A DNA stretch of 64,000 nt. It comes from Belliella pelovolcani (GTDB taxonomy: Bacteria; Bacteroidota; Bacteroidia; Cytophagales; Cyclobacteriaceae). Made by a program: the position numbers and the translations under genes. Below, piece by piece: positions 50,722 to 60,508 of this stretch. The notes under the pieces are model-generated. The model worked only from the letters and a program-made list of their open reading frames with translations. It searched no databases and was not told the DNA's origin. Each line of letters opens with the position of its first letter. Position 1 is the stretch's first letter. The DNA is taken from the NCBI RefSeq assembly GCF_900156785.1, contig NZ_FTOP01000005.1, positions 124,001 through 188,000 of the forward strand, given 5' to 3'.

Positions 50722-50788
50722 TTTTTGGTTTTTAGCTATAATGGAAATGAAATATACGCTTGATTTATCAAAAAGAGGAAGCCACTGG

Positions 50789-52534
50789 TCAAAAATTGAG
50801 TTTAGGCTCCGAATTCTTGAAAATATTCACACTTATTTTTTCTTCATTTCTAGTTAATGTAGTAGGTACAAAAGGACCTTCTATATGATGAGGGCCAGAC
50901 TTGTACTCTTTTTTTTCATGAAGTAAAAGTCCTTGTAAGATTAGTTCACTGAATAATTCTGTTTCATTCGGGAAATGTTTTACTTCTTTTGAGTTAACTG
51001 AAAATGAGGCTTTTCTCATAAAATAAAAGATATTCAAATTGTCTCCAGATGGATAATCCGCTTGTATGGTATTTAATTCTTTTTTCACCTCAATATATTT
51101 TTTCTGGTAATAATCGTGTGTGGTAAGTTTTACGAGGTACTCTGGCTTTTTCAATAATCCTTTAGATTCGATCTCTATGACTTGATAGAGAGCAAAGTCC
51201 TCTTTTGAATAGTTTCCTATCTCAGAGCCGATTTCAACATCATCAATTTCATAATCTATTTTTTTGCTTTCTTGCCAATAGTCCCAAACTTCTGCTTTGA
51301 TGGATTTCTTAGTGATAGGTCTACTATAGTGAAAGGTAACATTAATTTTATCCGATGCCTGATATAGTTCCATAAGCTTTGGAAATGTTTCGGGACTTAG
51401 AAATGGAAATTCACTGACATTTTCTCTTTCTTCCTCACTCATTTGATCATAAGCTGATTTCAAGTTTTGAATATCTAGGTTTTTCAATTCCAGTACATAA
51501 GGGTCATTATATTTCAAAGCCTCTTTTATTGTGCGCTCGTATTTTTCAGAAGAGGGGTCAAACGTCAGCATATGGGACATTTGAAAACTTGGCACTGAAG
51601 AGGTAAAGCAAAGAAGCACAATCATGCTCAAGGCAGCAGTGCAGGATCTGAGAAAAATGGATTTTACTTTATCTGTTTTGATAGTCATCATTTTCAATCT
51701 GTTTTTGGTGATGGAATAATTGATATAACTGCTCAAACTGAATGCAGTTGACTGCTGGGCTATTTTGGAGAGCAGAAGCAATTGATAGGAATTTTCATTG
51801 TTTAATTGATCATTCACTGCTTTGTCAGCAAGGTATTCATGATTCAGTTGTATGACCTTTTTGTAAAGCCAAATGGCAGGATTAAACCAAAAGACGATTT
51901 TTAGCGCCTCAACAAACAGTATATCAAGACTGTGTTTTTGTTTGATATGAGCCATTTCATGGATATAGATTTCCTTTTCCAAAGTCTTTTCTTGAAAAGT
52001 CTTTTTAGGAACAAAGAAATAGTTTAAAAAGACAAAGGGAAGTGTATCCTTTTCTAGTAAAACATAATTTAAGCCTTTTTCTTTGATGTGTTCATTGGAT
52101 TGGATAAGCCGTGATAAGCTTAAGATTTTGATCAGAAAAATTAAGAAGAAAATGGAGGCGCCTGTGAAATAGCTAAGCTTTAAAATGCTTGTTAAGCTGA
52201 AATAGGATTTTTTATTAAGTTGAGTGGGGGCGCTTTGCTTGGTTGTATTTGGCGCGGCTTTATCGAGGGTTAATGATTCGGTTTTGGCTGAGACTATGGC
52301 TTCATCCAAAAGGCCCTGTTCTGATTGAAATATTTTCTCGAGGTTCTTATTGATATCTGGAAGCTTGAGGATATTTATTGGCAGTATGATAATTGATGCA
52401 GTCAAAGAGAAAACAAGACTCAACAATAAATAAAACCTATTGAACTGGAAAGTATTAATCTTGGCAAGGAACAGCTGGTATATCATTAGGAAAAGCGTCA
52501 TCAATACCGCTGCTTTGATGAGGTAGAGCATCAT
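50789..52534 (-). CDS. M56 family metallopeptidase, BlaR1-like sensor
   Basis: 581 aa. It has three to four N-terminal membrane helices (about 7-24, 35-55, 118-142, 285-300) around a cytoplasmic zinc protease domain: HEMAH at 192-196 with a third ligand Glu at 233 in NHEYLADKAV. The C-terminal 280 residues are extracytoplasmic and do not show a penicillin-binding domain, so the ligand is unknown. M56 proteases of this type cleave the paired BlaI-type repressor, and here the repressor gene lies directly upstream with a 4-bp overlap. No beta-lactamase gene is seen nearby. Confidence 0.9.
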   Translation of the reverse strand: MMLYLIKAAVLMTLFLMIYQLFLAKINTFQFNRFYLLLSLVFSLTASIIILPINILKLPDINKNLEKIFQSEQGLLDEAIVSAKTESLTLDKAAPNTTKQSAPTQLNKKSYFSLTSILKLSYFTGASIFFLIFLIKILSLSRLIQSNEHIKEKGLNYVLLEKDTLPFVFLNYFFVPKKTFQEKTLEKEIYIHEMAHIKQKHSLDILFVEALKIVFWFNPAIWLYKKVIQLNHEYLADKAVNDQLNNENSYQLLLLSKIAQQSTAFSLSSYINYSITKNRLKMMTIKTDKVKSIFLRSCTAALSMIVLLCFTSSVPSFQMSHMLTFDPSSEKYERTIKEALKYNDPYVLELKNLDIQNLKSAYDQMSEEERENVSEFPFLSPETFPKLMELYQASDKINVTFHYSRPITKKSIKAEVWDYWQESKKIDYEIDDVEIGSEIGNYSKEDFALYQVIEIESKGLLKKPEYLVKLTTHDYYQKKYIEVKKELNTIQADYPSGDNLNIFYFMRKASFSVNSKEVKHFPNETELFSELILQGLLLHEKKEYKSGPHHIEGPFVPTTLTRNEEKISVNIFKNSEPKLNF

Positions 52535-52902
52535 GATTTCTTGGATTTAATTTGTTCATCAATGATTGATTTGAGCGACTCCAATTGTTTCTCCGAAAGA
52601 TTAGTTTCTGTGGTAAAAAACGATGCAAATTGCGATGGGGAGTCATTGAAAAAGTTTTTTATTAACAAGTTTAATTTGGAGCCAAAATAATCTGATTTGG
52701 CAATCAAAGGATAATATTCCCTAGAATTGCCAAACACTTTGAATGCGATAGCTTGTTTTTCTTGCAACCTTTTGAGCAGGGTGGCAATGGTCGTATTGGC
52801 CGGCTTCGGTTCATCATAAGCTTCTAAAATATCCTTCATAAATACTTTTTCTTTTTGCCAGATGATATTCATAAGCTGTTCTTCTGCATTTGATAGGTTC
52901 AT
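52531..52902 (-). CDS. BlaI/MecI/CopY-family transcriptional repressor
   Basis: 123 aa. Winged-helix N-terminus: NLSNAEEQLMNIIWQKEKVF (2-21) then DILEAYDEPKPANTTIATLL, followed by KRLQEKQAIAFKVFGNSREY, the wing. The C-terminal half is the dimerisation part. Repressors of this family are cut by the partner M56 protease, releasing their targets; the overlapping stop and start (4 bp) mark the two genes as a regulatory pair. Its targets are not visible in the window apart from its own operon. Confidence 0.93.
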   Translation of the reverse strand: MNLSNAEEQLMNIIWQKEKVFMKDILEAYDEPKPANTTIATLLKRLQEKQAIAFKVFGNSREYYPLIAKSDYFGSKLNLLIKNFFNDSPSQFASFFTTETNLSEKQLESLKSIIDEQIKSKKS

Positions 52903-53042
52903 ATTCTGTATGTGTAGAGGTTATTCTACAAATATAGAAGCATTATTTGAATATCAAAAGATTAGGTGATTATATTATTTAGTTTAAGACTTTTATTAAT
53001 ACCAATAATCCAGTATTTCCTTTATTTAATAAAATGGTGACT

Positions 53043-53070
53043 TTGACTTCATATTGAATCCTTATCTTTG
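53043..53070 (+). promoter_or_regulatory. Bacteroidota-type promoter of the PafA-like gene
   Basis: TTG at 53043-53045 and TATCTTTG at 53063-53070 are 17 bp apart, matching the -33 TTG and -7 TAnnTTTG consensus of Bacteroidota sigma factor. The ATG at 53099 lies about 28 bp after. Confidence 0.55.
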
Positions 53071-53098
53071 CATCTGGAATAATCAAAATCAAATCATC

Positions 53099-54733
53099 AT
53101 GTTAAAAAATTTGCTCGTAGCGATCCTAAGTTTTCTGTTTTTAATGCCTGTACAGGCTCAAGTATCCTCCAAAGAGAATAAGCCAAAGCTGGTTGTAGGT
53201 ATTGTAGTGGATCAGATGCGTCAGGAGTATTTTTATAAATTCCAAGAAAGGTACACTGAGGGAGGATTTAAGCGCTTGATGAATGATGGTTTCATGATGA
53301 CCAATGGTCATTATAATTATATTCCTACTTACACTGGCCCAGGGCATGCGTCTGTTTATACAGGAGCAACTCCAGCGACACATGGCATCATCGCAAACAA
53401 TTGGTATGTGAGGAGTTTGGGGAGAAGTATCTATTGTGCGGAGGACAGCACTGTGACTGCGGTAGGCGGTACAGCAGGTAATGGCAAGATCTCCCCTAGA
53501 AACATGTACTCCACTACCATTACAGATGAGCTCAGATTTGCCACCAATAAAAGATCCAAGGTAGTGGGTATTGCAATCAAGGATAGAGGTGCTTCGCTTC
53601 CAGCGGGACATTTGGGCGATGCTTATTGGTTTGATAGTAAGGTTGGGGAGTTTATGACATCGAGTTATTATTATGAAGAACTCCCAGCTTGGGTCAAGGC
53701 TTTCAATGCTAAAAAATTGGCGGAGAAGTATCTTTCAGGTACATGGGAGCCACTTTTCCCAATAGAGACGTATGTGCAAAGTATTGCAGATGACAATGAT
53801 TTTGAAGGGCCTTTTATAGGAAAGGATAATACGGCTTTTCCTTATGACCTGAAGGCATTGATGGAAAATAATGGGGAGTATGGCCTGATTTCTACTACTC
53901 CATTTGGCAACACGCTCACATTAGACATGGCTTATGCGGCCATTGAGGGAGAACAGTTGGGCAAAAGAGGGGAGACAGACTTCCTGGCCGTGAGTTTTTC
54001 ATCTCCAGATTACATTGGTCATAGATTTGGCCCTACAGCAGTAGAGTTGGAAGATAACTACCTCAGGTTGGATAGAGAGTTGGAGGCTTTTTTTAAGTAT
54101 TTAGATGAGGAATATGGAATTGGTGAATATTTGGTGTTTTTGACAGCAGACCATGCGGTGGCAGATATTGTGGATTATATGAAATCTGAGCAAGTACCTG
54201 CTGGAAATTTCAACAACAGATTTATCCTGACGCAGATGCGAGGTTTTACTTCACAGAAGTTTGGAGAGGGCAATTGGATCTCCAGCTTTTCCAACGAGCA
54301 AGTATTTATCAACCATGAATTGGCCAAGGAGAAAGGAGTAAGTGTAGAAGTGATCCAAAGAGCATTGGCTGACTTCTTACTTGGTTTTGAAGGAATCAAG
54401 GAAGTGTATACCGCTACAGATATGAGGATTCATGAATACACCCAAGGCAAAAAGTCACTTCTCCAGATGGGCTACAATCATAAGGCTTCCGGAGACTTGC
54501 TTTTGATCTTGGAACCAGCTTGGTTGAGCAGTTCCTACAAAGGAACCACCCATGGTACAGGCTACACATATGATACCCACGTGCCGATTGTGTTTATGGG
54601 CTGGAATATCAAGCCAGGCAAAAGTTCAAGATATGCGACCGTCACAGATATCGCGCCTACACTTTCCATCATGCTCGGCACTCGACTTCCAAATGGCGCC
54701 ACAGGTCAGCCGATAGGGGAGATTTTGGATTAA
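53099..54733 (+). CDS. Alkaline phosphatase, PafA-like
   Basis: 544 aa from the ATG at 53099, which is preferred over an upstream in-frame start because it gives a proper signal peptide (MLKNLLVAILSFLFLMPVQA). The active-site pattern fits the PafA-type phosphate monoesterases of Bacteroidota: nucleophile T79 in TYTGPGHAS, N100 in IANNWY, and K161 with R163 in AIKDRGA (PafA has K162 and R164). Metal-binding His/Asp groups appear in VSFSSPDYIGHRFGP and TADHAV. It releases phosphate from organic esters in the periplasm or outside. The upstream promoter (53043-53070) fits phosphate regulation only as a guess. Confidence 0.88.
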   Translation: MLKNLLVAILSFLFLMPVQAQVSSKENKPKLVVGIVVDQMRQEYFYKFQERYTEGGFKRLMNDGFMMTNGHYNYIPTYTGPGHASVYTGATPATHGIIANNWYVRSLGRSIYCAEDSTVTAVGGTAGNGKISPRNMYSTTITDELRFATNKRSKVVGIAIKDRGASLPAGHLGDAYWFDSKVGEFMTSSYYYEELPAWVKAFNAKKLAEKYLSGTWEPLFPIETYVQSIADDNDFEGPFIGKDNTAFPYDLKALMENNGEYGLISTTPFGNTLTLDMAYAAIEGEQLGKRGETDFLAVSFSSPDYIGHRFGPTAVELEDNYLRLDRELEAFFKYLDEEYGIGEYLVFLTADHAVADIVDYMKSEQVPAGNFNNRFILTQMRGFTSQKFGEGNWISSFSNEQVFINHELAKEKGVSVEVIQRALADFLLGFEGIKEVYTATDMRIHEYTQGKKSLLQMGYNHKASGDLLLILEPAWLSSSYKGTTHGTGYTYDTHVPIVFMGWNIKPGKSSRYATVTDIAPTLSIMLGTRLPNGATGQPIGEILD

Positions 54734-54867
54734 GAGGTTAGTTATTTGTTGATTGAGTTAATTGGGGGATAAGAGAGAGAAGAGTTTATGATTGGCTATT
54801 GTGGTAAATGAGAAGAGCGTAAGAATCAAGAGAAAAGAGTCAAGAACAAAGTGAAGAAAATAATCAG

Positions 54868-54899
54868 AAACCGTTTTTCCTTAGGGATGAGCGGTTTTT
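54868..54899 (+). terminator. Possible terminator downstream of the PafA-like gene
   Basis: AAACCG / CGGTTT arms around a loop containing TCCTTAGGGA, followed by a T run. It is 135 bp after the stop codon. Confidence 0.45.
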
Positions 54900-55194
54900 T
54901 GTTGGAGATGATTTTTGCAATTGTAATGCGATACCATTAGGCTTTATAGCTTGTATGGGATCTTTAGGGAATACTTGAAGTATTACACTAGTCTTAAGTC
55001 TTTTAGTACTCATATTTTTACTAGATTAAGTATGGATTTGACATGTATCTGATATGGATTAGATACGGAGTTGATGTTTGTTTATTATCAATAATAACCA
55101 GTCCAACCTGTTTTATTCGATCTAATTAGATACTCTCCTAAAATTCAAGATAATTCGAACAACTTATCTAATCCTTTCAAATACCCATAAAAAA

Positions 55195-55225
55195 TTGAGC
55201 CGATTAAAAGAATTAATCGGCTCAA
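55195..55225 (-). terminator. Terminator after hmgA
   Basis: TTGAGCCGATTAA / TTAATCGGCTCAA perfect 13-bp stem with a short loop, 17 bp after the hmgA stop; on the minus strand followed by TTTTTTATGGG. Confidence 0.9.
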
Positions 55226-55241
55226 ATGCATTGTTGAAATT

Positions 55242-56405
55242 TTACTCTGTCCAGCTCATTGGGTAATTTGGATCGACGAATTCTAGACCTTGGGTGGTGA
55301 CAAACATGGGTTTAAAGGTATCTAGCATGACGGCTAATTCTTCAGTAGCTTTTGCTCCGATTGATTTTTCGACGGTGCCCGGATGTGGCCCATGTGGTAA
55401 TCCTCCCATGTGAAGTGTAAATGAACCTCTATCGATTCCTTTTCTACTCATAAATTCACCTTCTGCATAATACAAGATCTCGTCAGAGTCTATATTGCTA
55501 TGATTGTATGGGGCTGGAATGGCCAATGGATGGTAGTCAAACAACCTAGGAACAAAAGAACAAATCACAAATCCCCAAGCTTGGAAGGTCTGATGTACTG
55601 GCGGTGGCTGATGAATCCTTCCCGTAATCGGTTCGAAGTCATGTATCGAAAGGGCATAAGGATAAAGGTATCCATCCCATCCTACGATGTCCAATGGGCT
55701 GTGGCCATAAGTATAGGGATGCAACATGCCCTGTTTTTTGATCTGAACGAGGTATTCTCCCTTCTCACTCTCCGTATACATTTCGTGGGGAGGGCGGATA
55801 TCTCGCTCGCAATATGGAGAATGCTCTAGCAGCTGTCCCACTTCATTTCTGTATCTTTTGACAGTCTCGATCGGGCCTTTGGACTCTATGACCAAGAGTC
55901 TTATTGGGCCTTCTTCTTTGAATTCAAATCTATAAATAGTAGTTCTCGGAATCACAATGTAGTCTCCCTGCCTCACTTCCAGTTTTCCAAATTGGGAATA
56001 CATCACACCTTCTCCATCGTGGATGTAAAGCAACTCATCTCCATCAGCATTTTTGAAAAAGTAATCCATCTTTCTTTGTTCTGGAGAGCAAATGCCCATC
56101 ATGACATCATTGTTCATCATCAGCATTTTTCTGGCGCTCAGATAGTCTTTGCCAGTAGTGCTTACACCTGCTGTCTTGAGATGGGTTTGGTTGAGCCCAT
56201 GTTCTTTGGCGATTTTCCAGTCATAAGGAGTGGGTTTGCCGATCTTCTGAACATTATTGGGATTGTGGATATGGTATAAATTGGAGTAGATGCCTGAAAA
56301 ACCCTTCGAGCTGACCAATTCTTCTTTGTAGAGGCTACCGTCTGGCTGCCTGAATTGTGTGTGCCTTTTTGGAGGGATATTTCCAAGTCTATGATAATAT
56401 GCCAT
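55242..56405 (-). CDS. hmgA: Homogentisate 1,2-dioxygenase
   Basis: 387 aa, of the shorter type common in Bacteroidota. It opens the ring of homogentisate with oxygen and Fe(II) in tyrosine and phenylalanine breakdown. Putative iron ligands are H302 and E309 in NHSNIDSDEILYYAEG and H338 in GLPHGPHPG. MAYYHRLGNIPPKRHTQFRQ and the HDGEGVMYSQFG cupin strand are also typical. No other catabolic gene (hpd, fahA) is adjacent. It has its own terminator. Confidence 0.93.
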   Translation of the reverse strand: MAYYHRLGNIPPKRHTQFRQPDGSLYKEELVSSKGFSGIYSNLYHIHNPNNVQKIGKPTPYDWKIAKEHGLNQTHLKTAGVSTTGKDYLSARKMLMMNNDVMMGICSPEQRKMDYFFKNADGDELLYIHDGEGVMYSQFGKLEVRQGDYIVIPRTTIYRFEFKEEGPIRLLVIESKGPIETVKRYRNEVGQLLEHSPYCERDIRPPHEMYTESEKGEYLVQIKKQGMLHPYTYGHSPLDIVGWDGYLYPYALSIHDFEPITGRIHQPPPVHQTFQAWGFVICSFVPRLFDYHPLAIPAPYNHSNIDSDEILYYAEGEFMSRKGIDRGSFTLHMGGLPHGPHPGTVEKSIGAKATEELAVMLDTFKPMFVTTQGLEFVDPNYPMSWTE

Positions 56406-56612
56406 TTTTTCTTGGGTTTATATTTGTATCCAAATTTAAGGAAATATGCTTAGGAGAGGTTATGGTGTTGGTTGAAATTTTGATTTGGGGGTGTAGTTAT
56501 AAGGTCGTGAAGGTTGAAAAGTTTTAAAGTTGTTGGACACAGAGGCTTTTTTGATTTTCGATTTGATTTTCCTTTGTTGCTTTGTGAATTGAAATTGATG
56601 CATCAGTCGGAA

Positions 56613-56644
56613 AAAAATAGGCCCAGTTTTACTGGGCTTATTTT
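56613..56644. terminator. Terminator after the CsbD gene
   Basis: AATAGGCCCAGT / ACTGGGCTTATT stem with a 3-nt loop (one G-T pair) located at the stop codon of the minus-strand csbD-type gene. Confidence 0.85.
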
Positions 56645-56870
56645 ATTGTTTTATCTGATCCTTTTCGGATTCTTCTTCTTTTTCTTTGCCAAAGAGCATT
56701 TTGGTTAGTTCTTCTTTGGCTGCACCAGTTTTTTGCTGGATTTTACCGAGTAATTGATCTTCTTGCCCTTCTGCATAAGCCAAATCATCATCGGTCAATT
56801 CCCCATATCTTTCCTTCAATTTACCTTTCAACTCATTCCAGTTTCCTTTGATTTTCAATTCTAAAGACAT
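56643..56870 (-). CDS. CsbD family stress protein
   Basis: 75 aa. It matches Csb[21 protein letters not shown] then [20 protein letters not shown]. These small hydrophilic proteins are induced by stress in several bacteria; the molecular role is not known. The tail is Glu/Lys-rich ([13 protein letters not shown]). It is a single gene. Confidence 0.92.
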   Translation of the reverse strand: MSLELKIKGNWNELKGKLKERYGELTDDDLAYAEGQEDQLLGKIQQKTGAAKEELTKMLFGKEKEEESEKDQIKQ

Positions 56871-57027
56871 AACAATTTATTGGTTTTAGTTTAAAATATA
56901 TTTCGGCTTAATAGGAGCAAGGACCATTCCAAAGACCCGGTAGTTAGAATTTAATTGCTTAAAAAGTCGATTAACTGTGTTTGGGGAGCATCATTTATTA
57001 AATTTGTTTTCATTTTTATCATAAGTC

Positions 57028-59160
57028 ATGAACAATACCACTTTCATCAACCCTTCTGAGGTTTTAACGCAGTTTTTCGGCTACTCAGCCTTTAGGGGCA
57101 ATCAGCAGGCTATCATTGACTCGGTACTCAATAAGAAAGATACCATCGTCTTGATGCCAACAGGTGGAGGAAAATCTGTATGTTATCAGGTGCCTGCGAT
57201 GATGTACGAGGGCTTGACTTTGGTGATTTCTCCATTGATTTCCCTGATGAAGGATCAAGTGGATGCCTTGAATGCGAATGGTATTCCTGCTGCATTTCTC
57301 AATTCATCCCAAAGTCAGAGTGAACAGCGATTTATTTCTTCCCAAATTGAATCGGGGAAAATCAAGCTATTATACATTGCCCCTGAGCGCTTGTATAGAG
57401 GGGATTATCCTTTGATCGATTTTTTGAAGACGGTGAACTTATCCTTAGTTGCCATCGATGAAGCCCACTGCGTTTCCCAGTGGGGTCATGATTTCCGGCC
57501 TGAGTATTTGAAAATTGGCGAATTGAGAAAATCATTTCCTCAGATACCCTTTATCGCCTTGACAGCTACAGCAGACAAGTTGACGAGAAAGGATATCGCT
57601 GATAAATTGGGTTTGAAATCGTATCAGTGGTTTATTTCATCTTTTGATAGGAGTAATATTACTTATCGGGTTACCGCGAAGCGAGATGCGATGGGCAAAT
57701 TACTGGAGTTTCTTGATTTTCATAAGAAAGACTCAGGAGTGATCTATTGTCTTTCTAGGAAAAATGTAGAGGAAACTGCTGCCGAATTGCAAGCAAGAGG
57801 TTTGTCTGCATTGCCTTATCATGCTGGATTGCCCAGGGAAGAGCGGGAGAAAAATCAAGAGCTTTTTATCAAAGATGAAGTCAAGATCATGGTGGCTACC
57901 ATAGCTTTTGGAATGGGGATAGATAAGTCCAATGTTCGCTTTGTGGTTCACATGAATATGCCTCAGAATATCGAAGGCTATTACCAAGAGACTGGCAGGG
58001 CAGGTCGTGATGGATTGCCCAGTGATGCATTGTTGTTTTATTCGGCACAGGATGCCATCACATTGGGAAGAATGCTCGATCAAGCCGAAAATCAGCAGTT
58101 TGTCGATGTGATGCAAGACAAGTTGGAGAAAATGAAAGCTTTCTGTCAGACCAGAGTCTGTAGAAGGAAGTATTTGCTCAACTATTTTGGGGAAAACCAT
58201 TCCGGGGATTGTGGCAATTGTGATATTTGCTTCCAGAAAGGCAAGCGTCAGGATATGACGATTCCAGCGCAGATGTTGCTCTCGGCTATTGTGAGACTCA
58301 AAGAGAATTATGGTATTGGCCATGTACTATTGGTACTCCGTGGCTCAAAGTCTAGTAAGCTGACTGAAGAGCATCAGGCACTCAGTGTATATGGGATAGG
58401 CAAGGATAGACCAGAGGCGTTTTGGAAAAACCTTTGCGATAAATTGATTCAAGAAGGATACTTGGCTGAGGCTGGTACACAGTTTCCTACGCTCAAGTTG
58501 ACAGAATTTGCTTGGCAAAAGCTCAAATCCAAAGAGAAGATTCTGCTACCTATGGAAGAGTCTCTATCCGAGGTGTCCAATAAGCCACAAGCACATCATG
58601 AAGGCTTGCTGGATGAGTTGAAAGCCTTGCGGTTTGCCATAGCACAGAAGAGCGGAGTGCCTCCTTACGTGGTTTTTGCAGATAATGCCCTGCTAGAAAT
58701 GGCTACCTATCTTCCAATGGACGAGCCATCATTCTTGACCATATCAGGGGTGGGTCATGTCAAGGCGCAGAGTTATGGAGATGACTTTATGAAGGTCATC
58801 AAAGCATATACTGCTGAGCATAAGTTGACACCTCAGAGAAAAATTCAAACCAGCAGGGTCAAGCCAGCGAGGAGTTCGGCCTCGGAATCCATTACACTGA
58901 AACTGTTCAAGGAAGGAAGAAACATCTTTCAAATCGCCAATGAAAGAGGGATGACCCCTCAGACCGTGGAGGAGCACTTGGTCAATATGGTGAAGAAAAA
59001 GCAAGTAGAGGCAGAAGCATTTTTGTCCAAGGATGATGTCCTTAATATACGACTGGCCTATAGGCGCCAAGATTCACATTTTCTCAAGCCTCTGAAAGAA
59101 CATTTTGGTGAGCGATACTCTTATTTCCAATTGAAGGTAGCCTTGGCAGAGGAGAGGTAG
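57028..59160 (+). CDS. recQ: ATP-dependent DNA helicase RecQ (full length)
   Basis: 710 aa. GGGKS at 46-50, DEAH at 144-147 (AIDEAHCVSQWGHDFRPEY), then the C-terminal helicase half with YYQETGRAGRDGLPSDALLF. A Zn-binding RQC region follows (CRRKYLLNYFGENHSGDCGN), then HRDC (from about 525, LLDELKALRFAIAQKSGVPP). An extra C-terminal winged-helix-like part (RNIFQIANERGMTPQTVEEH) is present. It resolves abnormal DNA structures in recombination and repair. A shorter RecQ-like gene lies at 30957-32864. Confidence 0.95.
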   Translation: MNNTTFINPSEVLTQFFGYSAFRGNQQAIIDSVLNKKDTIVLMPTGGGKSVCYQVPAMMYEGLTLVISPLISLMKDQVDALNANGIPAAFLNSSQSQSEQRFISSQIESGKIKLLYIAPERLYRGDYPLIDFLKTVNLSLVAIDEAHCVSQWGHDFRPEYLKIGELRKSFPQIPFIALTATADKLTRKDIADKLGLKSYQWFISSFDRSNITYRVTAKRDAMGKLLEFLDFHKKDSGVIYCLSRKNVEETAAELQARGLSALPYHAGLPREEREKNQELFIKDEVKIMVATIAFGMGIDKSNVRFVVHMNMPQNIEGYYQETGRAGRDGLPSDALLFYSAQDAITLGRMLDQAENQQFVDVMQDKLEKMKAFCQTRVCRRKYLLNYFGENHSGDCGNCDICFQKGKRQDMTIPAQMLLSAIVRLKENYGIGHVLLVLRGSKSSKLTEEHQALSVYGIGKDRPEAFWKNLCDKLIQEGYLAEAGTQFPTLKLTEFAWQKLKSKEKILLPMEESLSEVSNKPQAHHEGLLDELKALRFAIAQKSGVPPYVVFADNALLEMATYLPMDEPSFLTISGVGHVKAQSYGDDFMKVIKAYTAEHKLTPQRKIQTSRVKPARSSASESITLKLFKEGRNIFQIANERGMTPQTVEEHLVNMVKKKQVEAEAFLSKDDVLNIRLAYRRQDSHFLKPLKEHFGERYSYFQLKVALAEER

Positions 59161-59425
59161 GGGGATTATAATATTGAAAAATTTAAGAGTGGAAGATTAG
59201 TAATTGCAAAGCTCAAGATTTTAGATTTTTATTTGAGATGGAATTATAGCATTCTTCCGAAGTACCCTTAAGCTTACGGTTTATTAGAGCTGTTTCTTTT
59301 TCTGAAAGCTTATGATTCAAAGCCAAAATCTATAATTCTACGATGCTACCTAAAGTAATCTAAAGTCTAAATTCTATGTCTCGTCCTGAAAATACTTGAC
59401 ACTTTTCCTATTGATTAAAGAAGTT

Positions 59426-59514
59426 CAACCCACTTCGGGGTTGTTGTCTCCTGTATCATCATTAATCCCCGGGTTGCGACCCGGGGCTATTTAAAGTTTA
59501 ACCCCATTGGGGTT
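59426..59514. repeat. Composite palindromic repeat, copy 3
   Basis: CAACCCACTTCGGGGTTG (59426-59443), then CCCCGGGTTGCGACCCGGGG (59467-59486), then GTTTAACC and AACCCCATTGGGGTT (59500-59514). The design matches copies at 43053-43146 and, in another order, 48960-49088. The 458-bp gap 59161-59618 contains nothing else recognised. Confidence 0.8.
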
Positions 59515-59618
59515 AATGCATTTAAATTCTACAATCTGAAATCTGAAATCTAAAATCACCTTCCTTCTTCCAATGCCAAATTCTTGTCTTATTTTTACGT
59601 TGTAATCCAACCACATAC

Positions 59619-60476
59619 ATGGCGCAATCATTTTCTTTTTGGAGTTTGTTCAAAATCAGCCGTCCGGCTAATTTGATCATTGTTGCTTTTGCGCAACTCA
59701 TGACCGCGTATTTTTTGGTAGAGACAAGTAGGCAGGGTTTGCCTGTGCTTCAGGATATCAATTTATATTTATTGGTTTTGTCTACGGTGATCATTACCGC
59801 CTCTGGCTATATGATCAATGATTACTATGATGTAAAAATTGATTATATCAATAAGCCAAATGAAGTGATTATCGGAAAGGGTATGAAGCGACGGATGGTG
59901 ATTTTTTTTCACACGGTATTGAATTTCACTGGTATTGGGATTGCTTGGTATGTAAGTCCTCGGGTAGGAGTGATTACTTTTGTTTCGGCTTTCCTACTTT
60001 GGCTTTATAGCAATCAGCTGAAGCGTTTGCCATTTATAGGCAATTTTGTGGTGGCATTATTGACAGGTGTAGCGATTTGGATTGTGGGGTATTACTATCA
60101 GCAATCAGAATTGCTTGTGTTGACCTATGCGATTTTTGCTTTTTTTATCAACTTGATTCGTGAGATTATCAAGGATATAGAAGATAGGCAAGGAGATAGG
60201 AAGCATGGTTGTAAGACATTACCTATTGTGCTTGGGTTTCGGAATACCAAAAGGGTGATTTTTGTGATCGCTGTAGCTTTTGTTTGTGCTATTCTTACGG
60301 TCACTTTCAAGATCAACAATGCTTCCCTATTCTATTATTTTGGAGGGCTAAGTTTCTTATTCTTTTTGTTTATGTATAAGATTTACATTGCTGATCGCAA
60401 GGAGCACTTTACACAGTTGAGTATTTTGTCAAAGCTGCTGATGCTGACGGGGATTATCAGCATGGGGCTTTTATAG
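59619..60476 (+). CDS. UbiA-family prenyltransferase, geranylgeranylglycerol-phosphate synthase-like
   Basis: 285 aa with about eight membrane helices. The first Asp-rich motif NDYYDVKID is at 67-75 (N67, D68, D71, D75); a second (KDIEDRQGDRKHGCKTLP) lies further on. It joins an isoprenoid diphosphate to an aromatic or glycerol-phosphate acceptor in the membrane. Sequence resembles the Bacteroidota members annotated as geranylgeranylglycerol-phosphate geranylgeranyltransferase, although menaquinone or heme prenylation cannot be excluded. It is a single gene. Confidence 0.85.
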   Translation: MAQSFSFWSLFKISRPANLIIVAFAQLMTAYFLVETSRQGLPVLQDINLYLLVLSTVIITASGYMINDYYDVKIDYINKPNEVIIGKGMKRRMVIFFHTVLNFTGIGIAWYVSPRVGVITFVSAFLLWLYSNQLKRLPFIGNFVVALLTGVAIWIVGYYYQQSELLVLTYAIFAFFINLIREIIKDIEDRQGDRKHGCKTLPIVLGFRNTKRVIFVIAVAFVCAILTVTFKINNASLFYYFGGLSFLFFLFMYKIYIADRKEHFTQLSILSKLLMLTGIISMGLL

Positions 60477-60508
60477 TACGCTTTTTCAGTTGATGGAACG
60501 ATGTTAGA

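Larger units (their letters stand above)
54734..55241. other. Gene-free interval with two terminators
   Basis: 508 bp without a gene I can support. It holds a weak hairpin after the PafA-like gene (54868-54899, AAACCG / CGGTTT with TTTTTT after it) and the terminator of the convergent hmgA gene at its right end (55195-55225). Otherwise it is AT-rich with no repeats of note. Confidence 0.6.

Noticed and set aside
53141-53611. 156-aa minus-strand ORF
   Set aside because: Antisense to the PafA-like gene, which has clear catalytic motifs.
56514-56708. 64-aa plus-strand ORF
   Set aside because: Runs through the CsbD terminator and the csbD gene's end in antisense; no supporting features.
57733-58323. 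196-aa minus-strand ORF
   Set aside because: Antisense to recQ; no start context or family similarity.
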